From NCBI RefSeq assembly GCF_014596915.1, contig NZ_JACVWU010000010.1, positions 62,001-126,000 of the forward strand: a stretch of DNA of 64,000 bases, written 5' to 3'. The translations under genes were made by a program, and so were the position numbers. The notes below the pieces were generated by a model. The model was not told the DNA's origin, searched no databases, and was given only the letters and a program-made list of their open reading frames with translations. This document shows, one piece after another, positions 1 through 6,765 of the stretch; the stretch's first letter is position 1; each line of letters opens with the position of its first letter. Source of the DNA: Streptomyces sp. TRM68416. GTDB taxonomy: Bacteria > Actinomycetota > Actinomycetes > Streptomycetales > Streptomycetaceae.

Positions 1-2
1 AA

Positions 3-389
3 CTCCCCACCCAGATCGTCATGGTCACCCGGCACGCCCGTCCCGCCGTCCTGCGCCGGGCCCTCGCCGCCGGCGTACGCGGCTTCGTGCCCAAGACCAC
101 CCCGGCGACCCGGCTCGCCGAGATCATCCGCGACATCGCGCAGGGCCGCCGCTACGTCGATCCGCACATCGCCGCCTCCGCCCTGGCCGAGGACGACTGC
201 CCCCTGACCGGCCGCGAACTGGAGATCCTGCGCGCCGCCCGCACCGGCGCGTCCATCGCCCAGATCGCCGCGGAGGTCAACCTGGCCGCCGGCACGGTCC
301 GCAACTACCTCTCCTCCGCGATGTCCAAGCTGGGCACCCCGACCCGTCACGCGGCCGCGCACCGGGCGTGGGAACAGGGATGGATCTGA
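3..389 (+). CDS. LuxR/DesR-type response regulator, C-terminal part
   Basis: The reading frame is open from the left window edge, so the start and most of the receiver domain lie outside. What remains is the end of the receiver (GVRGFVPKTTP, the conserved Lys-Thr region of NarL/FixJ regulators) followed by a LuxR-type helix-turn-helix: LTGRELEIL, then IAQIAAEVNLAAGTVRNYLSSAMSKLG. The TVRNYLSSA recognition helix and the C-terminal AHRAWEQGWI are typical of DesR-like regulators of membrane-fluidity two-component systems. The target genes cannot be seen. The partner kinase is probably just upstream, outside the window. It converges with the MerR gene that ends at 546. Confidence 0.85.
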   Translation, partial: LPTQIVMVTRHARPAVLRRALAAGVRGFVPKTTPATRLAEIIRDIAQGRRYVDPHIAASALAEDDCPLTGRELEILRAARTGASIAQIAAEVNLAAGTVRNYLSSAMSKLGTPTRHAAAHRAWEQGWI

Positions 390-545
390 CGCCCCGGCCG
401 CTGTCGTCCGAGGACACCGACCCGGCACGCCCGCGCGCCGCCCGGCGAGCGGGTGGCCCTCGTGAGCACGCACGAGCGGCGCGAGGGCTACGGCAGCGGA
501 GAGCCGTCCGTCAGCTTCGTCCGGCGGCACCGGGGCCAGCCCCGG

Positions 546-986
546 TCAACGGCGGTCGCGGTGCCCCGGGCCACGGTCTCCTCGGCGCCCCACCGCGCCG
601 GACAGGGCCGCTTTGAGGAGGCGGCGGAAGGTGGAGCATTCCATGTGGCTCGGCGCCGGGCAGGCGGCGGCGTGGCGCAGGGAGTCGCGCAGGACGCCCA
701 GTTCGCGGATTCTGCGGTCCAGCTCGTCCGCCTTGTCCGCGAGCATCCGCCGGTCGAGGCGTGGCTGCCCGTCCGGCGCGAACATGCCCGCTATCTCGTC
801 GAGCGAGAACCCGGCCGTGCGCCCCAGCGCGATCAGCGCCAGGCGCTCCACTACGCCGGGATCGTACTGGCGGCGCAGGCCCCGTCGGCCGGTCGAGGCG
901 ATCAGCCCCTTCTCCTCGTAGAACCGCAGGGTGGAGGCGGGTACCCCGGCGCGGCGCGCCACCTCGGCGATGTCCAGCTCCGTCAT
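546..986 (-). CDS. MerR-family transcriptional regulator
   Basis: This 146-residue protein begins with a MerR winged HTH (DIAEVARRAGVPASTLRFYEEKGLI), followed by a coiled dimerisation helix around residues 75-105 (RRMLADKADELDRRIRELGVLRDSL). Two cysteines (CPAPSHMEC) follow the helix. They do not form the CxxCxC cluster of SoxR, so an iron-sulfur sensor is not supported, although a metal or thiol role is possible. It is transcribed divergently from the methyltransferase at 1061. The 75-bp spacer holds a MerR-style operator inside an overlong promoter (991-1021), so it probably controls that gene and itself. The inducer is unknown. Confidence 0.85.
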   Translation of the reverse strand: MTELDIAEVARRAGVPASTLRFYEEKGLIASTGRRGLRRQYDPGVVERLALIALGRTAGFSLDEIAGMFAPDGQPRLDRRMLADKADELDRRIRELGVLRDSLRHAAACPAPSHMECSTFRRLLKAALSGAVGRRGDRGPGHRDRR

Positions 987-990
987 CCTC

Positions 991-1021
991 TTGACCTCAA
1001 GTCGACTTGAAGTAGCACGCT
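991..1021 (+). promoter_or_regulatory. MerR operator in an overlong promoter spacer
   Basis: TTGACC (991-996) is a good -35 box. It is followed by the perfect palindrome TCAAGTCGACTTGA (997-1010) and a -10-like CACGCT (1016-1021), giving a 19-bp spacer. MerR activators characteristically bind a dyad between -35 and -10 boxes held 19-20 bp apart and untwist the DNA to activate. The dyad resembles the SoxR half-site, although the adjacent regulator is not SoxR-like. The orientation fits transcription of the methyltransferase. Confidence 0.6.
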
Positions 1022-1060
1022 GTCATCTCCGCTCGACGACGGCAAGCACGGGAGGCGATG

Positions 1061-1906
1061 ATGGACGTGATGCGTGAGACCTCTGACGAACAGGCGGCCC
1101 GCTGGAAGGGCCGCGGCGGCCATGTGTGGGTCGAGAGCCAGGCGCTGCTGGACGGGATGTTCCGGCCGCTGGAGGAACTGCTGCTAGAAGCGCTGCCCGC
1201 CAGGCCCGGAGACCGGGTGCTCGACGTCGGCTGCGGCACCGGCGGTCTGACGCTGGCCGTGGCACGGCAGCTCGGTCGGGCGGGTCGCTGCGTCGGGGTC
1301 GACATCTCCGAGCCGATGATCGACGCGGCCCGGGCGCGCGCCGAGCGGGAGGGCACACCGGCGTCCTTCGTCCTGGCCGACGCCGCGGACCACGCGTTCG
1401 AACCCGGCGGCTTCGACGCCGTCGTCTCCCGCAACGGCGTGATGTTCTTCGGCGACTCCGTGCAGGCGTTCGCGAATCTGCGGCGCGCCGCCAGGGACGG
1501 TGCCGGGCTGCGGTTCGTCTGCTGGCGCGGCGCGGAGGAGAACCCGTACATGACGACGGCCGAGCGCGCCGCGGCCCCGCTCCTGCCGAACCTGCCCGCC
1601 CGACGGCCCGACGAGCCGGGGCAGTTCGCGTTCGCCTCCGCGGAGAGGATCCACCGGATCCTGGCGGAGAGCGGGTGGACGGACATCGACATCCGGCCGG
1701 TCGACAGGACCTGCACGCTGCCCGAGAGCGAGCTGGTGGGCTACTTCACCCGCCTCGGCCCGGTCGGCCTGGTCTTCGCCGAGGCGGACAAGGAGACACA
1801 GACCCAGGTCATCGAGCGGGTCCGCGCCGCCTTCGAGCCCTTCGTACACGGCACGGAGGTCCGCTTCACCGCCGCCTGCTGGCTGGTCGCGGCGCAGGCG
1901 GGGTAG
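1061..1906 (+). CDS. class I SAM-dependent methyltransferase
   Basis: This is a cytosolic methyltransferase of the Methyltransf_11/25 type, about 281 residues. Motif I is VLDVGCGTGG near residue 53, followed by the acidic GVDISEPMI of motif II and LADAADHAFEPGGFDAVVSRNGVMFF of the post-I/motif IV region. The GGAGG of GGGAGG (1050-1055) lies 5 nt before the ATG at 1061. An ATG at 1058 is also in frame but sits too close to the ribosome site. The substrate cannot be deduced. Divergence from the MerR gene and the shared operator suggest inducible expression. The C-terminal half (residues 180-280) is typical of ubiquinone/phenazine-like small-molecule methyltransferases. Confidence 0.85.
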   Translation: MDVMRETSDEQAARWKGRGGHVWVESQALLDGMFRPLEELLLEALPARPGDRVLDVGCGTGGLTLAVARQLGRAGRCVGVDISEPMIDAARARAEREGTPASFVLADAADHAFEPGGFDAVVSRNGVMFFGDSVQAFANLRRAARDGAGLRFVCWRGAEENPYMTTAERAAAPLLPNLPARRPDEPGQFAFASAERIHRILAESGWTDIDIRPVDRTCTLPESELVGYFTRLGPVGLVFAEADKETQTQVIERVRAAFEPFVHGTEVRFTAACWLVAAQAG

Positions 1907-2047
1907 GGCTGGGGCAGGGGGCGGCTCGGCGCGCGGCTCGGAGGCTCAGCGGCTCAGCGCTCGGCGCTCACGGCACCCGGACGTCGTGCAGCTGATCCGG
2001 GCCCAGATCGCCGCGCACAGGGCGTCCTTTCGCCGTCGCGACCGGCG

Positions 2048-3523
2048 TCAGTCCACGGGCCAGGTGTGCGCGGGCGCGTTGAGATGCATGTAGTCCATGT
2101 ACGTCGTGGTCATCTGCCGCAGCGCCGCCGCCCGGTCGGCGGTGGACTTCTCCAGGTGGTGGACCGACTCCGCCTGCCACAGGGCTCCGTTGCGGGCGGT
2201 GACGCAGCGCTGCTCGATGACGCCGAGCAGGGGTTCACGCCACTCCACGTCCATGCCGACCAGCTCCAGCCCCCGGTGGGCCAGGGGCAGCAGCCGCCGC
2301 AACACCAGCTCCGTGACCGGTACTTCGCCGGTGCCGGGCCAGTACAGGCGGGCGTCGATGCCGTCGCGGGCGGCCGCGTGCAGGTTCTCCTCGGCGACCG
2401 AGAAGGACATCCGGGTCCAGACCGGCCGGTCGTCGTCGACGAGGGCGCGGGTGAGGCCGTAGTAGAAGGCGCCGTTGGCGATGGTGTCGGCGACGGTGGG
2501 GCCGGCGGGCAGGACCCGGTTCTCGATGCGCAGGTGCGGGCCGCTGTCGGTGACGGCGTAGACGGGACGGTTCCACCGGTAGATCGTGCCGTTGTGCAGG
2601 GTGAGTTCGCCCAGCTGCGGGACGGCGCCGCGGCCGAGTGCCTCTTGCGGGTCCTCGTCGTCGCAGAGCGGCAGCAGCGCCGGGTAGTAGCGCACGTTCT
2701 CCTCGAAGAGGTCGAACACGCTGGTGATCCACCGCTCCCCGAACCACACCCGGGGCCGTACTCCTTGGGCCTTGATCTCCTGCGGGCGGGTGTCGGTGGC
2801 CTGCTCGAACAAGGGGATACGGGTCTCGCGCCACAGTTCCTTGCCGAAGAGGAACGGCGAGTTCGCCGCCAGCGCGATCTGTACGCCCGCGATGGCCTGG
2901 GCCGCGTTCCAGTAGTCCGCGAACTCCCTTGGGGAGACCTGGAGATGGAACTGGGTGCTGGTGCAGGCGGCCTCGGGGGTGATGGTGTCGGCGTACGTCG
3001 ACAGGCTCTCCACGCCGTCCACCCTGATCCGCAGATCCTCCCCCCGCGCCGCGAAGATCTGCTCGTTGAGCAGTCGGTACCGCGGATCACCGGACAGGGC
3101 GGTCTCGCCCACGTCCGACTCGCCCAGGGTGGGCAGAATGCCGATCATGATCAGGTGTGCGCCCACCTGCGCGGCGCGTTCCTCCGCGTGGTTGAGCGCG
3201 TCGCGGATCTCCTGTTCCCAGGCGCCGGGACCGCCGGTCGTGAGCTGCCGGGGCGGGATGTTGATCTCCAGGTTGAAGCGGCCCAGCTCGCTCGACCAGG
3301 CCGGATCGGCGATCGCCTGCAGCACCTCGGTGTTCCGCATCGCGGGCAGCCCGCGCTCGTCCACCAGATTGAGCTCGATCTCCAGCCCCACCTGGGGGCG
3401 CTCGCTCTCGAACCCCGACTCACGCAGCATCTGCGCCAGTACGTCGAGACAGGTGTGCATCTTGTCCCGGTACCGACGGCGGTCCTCGCGCGTGAACACC
3501 AGGGCCGGTACGTCGCGTCCCAT
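2048..3523 (-). CDS. glutamate-cysteine ligase family protein (GCS2, COG2170-like)
   Basis: The enzyme belongs to the ATP-dependent carboxylate-amine ligase (GCS2) fold. Visible family signatures are VGLEIELNLVDERG near the N-terminus (metal/ATP-binding Glu residues), LGRFNLEINIPPR, and CTSTQFHLQVSP in the middle. Streptomycetes use mycothiol rather than glutathione, so the physiological amide product is uncertain. Family members ligate cysteine or other amines to the gamma-carboxyl of glutamate. I chose the ATG at 3523 (MGRDVPALVF) because GGGAGG lies 5 nt upstream on the coding strand. A GTG at 3553 would add ten residues without a clear ribosome site. The gene stands alone, with a repeat-rich gap upstream. 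Confidence 0.85.
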   Translation of the reverse strand: MGRDVPALVFTREDRRRYRDKMHTCLDVLAQMLRESGFESERPQVGLEIELNLVDERGLPAMRNTEVLQAIADPAWSSELGRFNLEINIPPRQLTTGGPGAWEQEIRDALNHAEERAAQVGAHLIMIGILPTLGESDVGETALSGDPRYRLLNEQIFAARGEDLRIRVDGVESLSTYADTITPEAACTSTQFHLQVSPREFADYWNAAQAIAGVQIALAANSPFLFGKELWRETRIPLFEQATDTRPQEIKAQGVRPRVWFGERWITSVFDLFEENVRYYPALLPLCDDEDPQEALGRGAVPQLGELTLHNGTIYRWNRPVYAVTDSGPHLRIENRVLPAGPTVADTIANGAFYYGLTRALVDDDRPVWTRMSFSVAEENLHAAARDGIDARLYWPGTGEVPVTELVLRRLLPLAHRGLELVGMDVEWREPLLGVIEQRCVTARNGALWQAESVHHLEKSTADRAAALRQMTTTYMDYMHLNAPAHTWPVD

Positions 3524-3636
3524 CGCACCCTCCCGAGTCACCTCGGCGGACACCTCTCGCTACCCCAGCGTCCCACTTCGGACGGGGCACGCCCAGTCAG
3601 CCCGCCTGACGCCTCTTCCGGGCCTGCCCACCAGCC

Positions 3637-3660
3637 ACTTTGTACCCCCGGCAAACAAAG
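3637..3660. repeat. 24-nt inverted-repeat element, copy 1
   Basis: CTTTGT (3638-3643) and ACAAAG (3655-3660) form a perfect 6-bp inverted repeat around a C-rich centre. A second element with the same length and 18 of 24 matching positions lies at 10176-10199, over the promoter and start of an MFS gene. The copy here has no recognisable promoter or gene behind it, so its role is unknown. Confidence 0.35.
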
Positions 3661-3723
3661 CCGCTGCCGACGCCGGTGGGCGATCTCCACCGCGGCGCGG
3701 ACGGGCTCTTGCGGGGCATCTGT

Positions 3724-3875
3724 CACGGGGCCGTGGCCCAGGCACGGGGCCGTGGCCCAGGCACGGGGCCGTGGCCCAGGCACGGGGCCGTGGCCCAGGC
3801 ACGGGGCCGTGGCCCAGGCACGGGGCCGTGGCCCAGGCACGGGGCCGTGGCCCAGGCACGGGGCCGACGCCCAGG
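3724..3875. repeat. perfect 19-bp minisatellite, 7 exact copies plus one degenerate
   Basis: The unit CACGGGGCCGTGGCCCAGG is repeated seven times without a mismatch (3724-3856). An eighth copy (3857-3875) differs by TG to AC. Each unit contains the short dyad CACGG/CCGTG, so either strand can fold. A 19-bp period is not a multiple of three, so no protein frame can be conserved through it, which marks it as non-coding. It lies between the convergently organised 5' side of the ligase gene (3523) and the 3' end of the helicase (4129). Exact identity of copies implies recent expansion by slippage or unequal exchange. Confidence 0.95.
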
Positions 3876-3987
3876 ACGAAAGCGCGTGCGTCGGGGGGCG
3901 GGCGGCAGCGGGGCGCCAGTCGGACTCCCCGGGCGGCCGGACACGCGCGGCTCCGGTCCCGGACCGTCGGGGCGCGCGGCCGCCAGC

Positions 3988-4089
3988 GGACCGGCCGAGC
4001 CGCGTCACGGCAGGCCCGGACGACCCGCGTCCGCAGGAGGGCCGGACGACCCGCGTCGGCGGGAGGACCTGGCGAGCCGCGTGGTGCCG
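3988..4089. repeat. degenerate 25-26-bp tandem repeat, four copies
   Basis: Four consecutive units (3988-4012, 4013-4038, 4039-4064, 4065-4089) share the pattern GGnCCGGnCGAnCCGCGT followed by a variable end. The two middle copies are most alike. They lie just beyond the 3' end of the helicase gene and close to the 19-bp minisatellite. The gap from 3524 to 4128 contains no convincing gene. Together the two arrays occupy nearly half of it, and the remainder is GC-rich sequence with no other signal that I see. Confidence 0.6.
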
Positions 4090-4128
4090 TACGCCCACGC
4101 AGGCCGCGCACGCGACCCGCGGCGGCCC

Positions 4129-5574
4129 TCAGCCCCCGCGCCGCACCCGCGCCGCCCTGCGGGCCTCGGCGAGCTTGCGGGCCTCGTCGGCCTTGCGTGA
4201 CTTGCCGCCGGTGCCTCGGGAGGCGGCCTTGCCGGTGCCCAGGCCGCGGAAGGGGGCGTTGGTGTTCTTGGGGCGGGGTGCGGCGGGACCTCCGTCGAGC
4301 GGGGTGCCGGAGGGGGCCTTGGCCCCGGTGATCCGGCTCAGTTGCGCCTCGCCCGAGCGCACCTTGGTGACGGTCGGCGCGATACCGGCCTCGGCCATGA
4401 CCCGGCTCATCTCGCGGCGCTGGCCCGACAGCACCAACGTGACGACGCTGCCGGACTCGCCCGCTCTGGCGGTGCGGCCGGCGCGGTGCACGTAGTCCTT
4501 GGGGTCGGCCGGCGGATCGACGTTGACGACGAGATCGAGGTCGTCGACATGCAGGCCACGGGCCGCGACGTTGGTCGCCACCAGGGCGGTGATCCGGCCG
4601 TCCTTGAACTGCGCGAGGGTGTGCGTGCGCTGTGGCTGGGACTTGCCGCTGTGCAGGGCGGCGGCGCGCACGCCGCTGGCCCGCAGATGCCGGGTGAGCT
4701 GGTCGACCGCGTGCTTGGTGTCCAGGAACAGCAGGACGCGGCCGTCCCGGGCGGCGATCTCCGTGATGACGGCGTACCGGTCGGGACCGTGGACCACCAG
4801 CATGTGGTGCTCCATGGTCGTGACCGCGCCCGCACCCACGCCCGCACCCACGCCCCCGTCCACGGGCGAGTCGACGGAGTGCACGACCGGGTCACGGAGG
4901 TAGCGGTGGACCAGGTCGTCGACGTCACGGTCCAGCGTGGCCGAGAACAGCATCCGCTGACCGTCGGGACGCACCTGGTCGAGTGCTTCGGTGACCTGCG
5001 GCAGGAACCCCATGTCACACATCTGGTCGGCCTCGTCGAGGACGGTGATCCGTACCCGTCCCAGACGGCAGGCCTTCCGGTCGACGAGGTCGTGCAGACG
5101 GCCGGGCGTGGCGACGACGACCTCGGCGCCGTCACGCAGCGCGGCGATCTGTCGTCCGATCGACATGCCGCCGACGACCGTGGCCATCCGCAGCCGCAGC
5201 GCCTCGGCGTACGGCGTGAGCGCCTCGGTGACCTGCTGGGCCAGCTCCCGCGTGGGCACCAGGACCAGCGCGAGGGGCTGCTTCGATTCCGCACGCCGCC
5301 CGGCCGTCCGGGCGAGCAGGGGCAGGCCGAAGGCGAGCGTCTTGCCCGATCCGGTACGGCCGCGTCCCAGCACGTCGCGCCCCGCGAGGGCGTTGGGCAG
5401 GGTGGCCGCCTGGATCGGGAAGGGCTCGCGCACGCCGCGCTCGGTGAGCGTGCGCAGCACCTCGGTCGGCAGCCCCAGGTCGGCGAAGGAGGCGACCGCG
5501 GACACCGCGGAACCGGTGGGCACCGACTCGGCGAGGCCGCCGTGCGCGGTGTCGTGGCGGTCGGGGTGATGCAT
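4129..5574 (-). CDS. DEAD/DEAH-box ATP-dependent RNA helicase
   Basis: This is a two-domain RecA-like RNA helicase (481 residues) acting on RNA structure, for example during ribosome assembly or cold stress. In order it has a Q motif (FADLGL...PFPIQ, residues 30-55), Walker A GRGRTGSGKT (70-79), PTRELAQQ (107-114), TPGRL, DEAD (180-183), SAT (211-213) and, in the C-terminal domain, HRAGRTARAGESG. The basic C-terminus (residues 440-481) is a typical RNA-binding tail. A 10-residue GVGAGVGAG-type low-complexity stretch interrupts the linker near residue 245. GGAAGG lies 6 nt before the ATG. The gene appears monocistronic. Its upstream region (5640-5700) is visibly more AT-rich, consistent with a promoter. 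Confidence 0.95.
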   Translation of the reverse strand: MHHPDRHDTAHGGLAESVPTGSAVSAVASFADLGLPTEVLRTLTERGVREPFPIQAATLPNALAGRDVLGRGRTGSGKTLAFGLPLLARTAGRRAESKQPLALVLVPTRELAQQVTEALTPYAEALRLRMATVVGGMSIGRQIAALRDGAEVVVATPGRLHDLVDRKACRLGRVRITVLDEADQMCDMGFLPQVTEALDQVRPDGQRMLFSATLDRDVDDLVHRYLRDPVVHSVDSPVDGGVGAGVGAGAVTTMEHHMLVVHGPDRYAVITEIAARDGRVLLFLDTKHAVDQLTRHLRASGVRAAALHSGKSQPQRTHTLAQFKDGRITALVATNVAARGLHVDDLDLVVNVDPPADPKDYVHRAGRTARAGESGSVVTLVLSGQRREMSRVMAEAGIAPTVTKVRSGEAQLSRITGAKAPSGTPLDGGPAAPRPKNTNAPFRGLGTGKAASRGTGGKSRKADEARKLAEARRAARVRRGG

Positions 5575-5723
5575 GAGGAGCCTTCCGTCCGAGGAATGTG
5601 CCGAGGAAGGCCCGGCAGGAATCAGCGTCCGACGACCGTGGGAACCGACCGGGCAGAATCACCGACCATCACGAACGCACAAAGGTCTGAGGATAACACA
5701 ACGTGACGATCCACCGTCCGGGC

Positions 5724-6053
5724 TCAGGATGCCGAGCCCGGGCGACCGCCGCGGCGCAGTGCGCGGGTGCACCAGCCGATGATCGCGGCGTTGGCCCCCG
5801 CCCCGATGGCGACGGCGCCGAAGAACATGGCGCTGTTGTCCGGCAGCACCAGGAAGACGAGGCTGCCGGGGGCGGTGGCGAGGAGTGGGATGACGCCCGC
5901 CATCGACTCGCCCGAGCTGTCGGCCGCGGTCACCACGAGCGCCCACCCGAGCAGGACGGCACAGACCCCGAGGTAGACGAGGCCGAGGACGCCGAAGTGG
6001 TCGCGCAGGCGGCGCGGCACGGGTCGGCCGGAAGCAGAATCGGTACCGGTCAC
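5724..6053 (-). CDS. small membrane protein, SCO4225-like
   Basis: This 109-residue protein has three predicted membrane segments: VLGLVYLGVCAVLLGWALVVTA (about 22-43), a GVIPLLATAPGSLVFLVL segment (about 53-70), and a GAVAIGAGANAAIIGWC segment (about 77-93). The N-terminus is hydrophilic. The pattern resembles the SCO4225 family of small actinobacterial membrane proteins, whose function is unknown. It lies 32 nt downstream of the response regulator gene on the same strand, so it may be the last gene of the kinase-regulator operon, perhaps an accessory component. Confidence 0.6.
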   Translation of the reverse strand: MTGTDSASGRPVPRRLRDHFGVLGLVYLGVCAVLLGWALVVTAADSSGESMAGVIPLLATAPGSLVFLVLPDNSAMFFGAVAIGAGANAAIIGWCTRALRRGGRPGSAS

Positions 6054-6084
6054 AGAAATGAACTCCAGGGTTGCATGGTAGCGG

Positions 6085-6765
6085 TCAGAGGTGGGTGCCG
6101 GGCGGATTCGGGCGGGCGAGCCCGAGGTCGTACGCGAGGATCGTCGCCTGTACCCGGTCGCGCAGGCCGAGTTTGCGCAGCAGCGCGTTCACGTGGGACT
6201 TCACGGTGCCCACGGTGATGCCGAGTTGCTCGGCGATCTCGGCGTTGGTGAGGCCGGACGCGACCAGGGCGAGGACACGCCGCTGGCTGTCGGTCAGGCT
6301 GTCCAGCTCGGGGGAGCCGGCGTGCGGGACGGCGGCGGTCGGTCCGGACGCGTAGTGTCCGATGAGGCGGCGGGTCGCGGACGGGGCGAGCACGCTCTCG
6401 CCGGCCGCCACCACCCGTATGCCGTGCAGCAGTTCGGCGGGGCGCACGTCCTTGAGGAGGAAGCCCGAGGCACCGGCGCGCAGCGCGTCGAAGACGTACG
6501 CGTCGAGGTCGAAGGTGGTCAGGACGAGGACCCGGGGCGCGTCCTGGCGAGCGGTGATGATGCGGGTGGCTGCGATGCCGTCCAGTTCGGGCATGCGTAC
6601 GTCCATCACGACCACGTCGGGCGCCAGTTCTTCGGCGAGCCGCACCGCGCCGGCGCCGTCGGCGGCCTCGCCGGCGACCGTCATGTCCTCCTCGGCGTCG
6701 ATCACGGCGGCGAATCCCGCCCGTACGATGCCCTGGTCGTCGACGACCAGCACCTTGAGGCTCAT
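6085..6765 (-). CDS. NarL/FixJ-family response regulator
   Basis: This is a complete response regulator of 226 residues. The receiver domain has acidic residues D9/D10, the phospho-acceptor D55 in VVVMDVRMP, the Thr of VLTTF and the Lys of FLLKD. The LuxR-type HTH is LTDSQRRVLALVASGLTNAEIAEQLGITVGTVKSHVNALLRKLG. Its start overlaps the stop of the histidine kinase gene (6762-6765, ATGA), so the pair is translationally coupled and should be cognate. Promoter targets are unknown. The divergent DUF5707 gene beyond the kinase is a natural candidate. Confidence 0.93.
   Translation of the reverse strand: MSLKVLVVDDQGIVRAGFAAVIDAEEDMTVAGEAADGAGAVRLAEELAPDVVVMDVRMPELDGIAATRIITARQDAPRVLVLTTFDLDAYVFDALRAGASGFLLKDVRPAELLHGIRVVAAGESVLAPSATRRLIGHYASGPTAAVPHAGSPELDSLTDSQRRVLALVASGLTNAEIAEQLGITVGTVKSHVNALLRKLGLRDRVQATILAYDLGLARPNPPGTHL

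Noticed and set aside
1907..2047. GCGGCTCGG/GCGGCTCAG runs after the methyltransferase considered as a repeat array
   Set aside because: Units are irregular and short; simple-sequence GC-rich drift is a sufficient explanation.
3724..3875. 19-bp direct repeats considered as a CRISPR array
   Set aside because: Repeats are head-to-tail with no unique spacers, and no cas genes lie nearby; it is a minisatellite.
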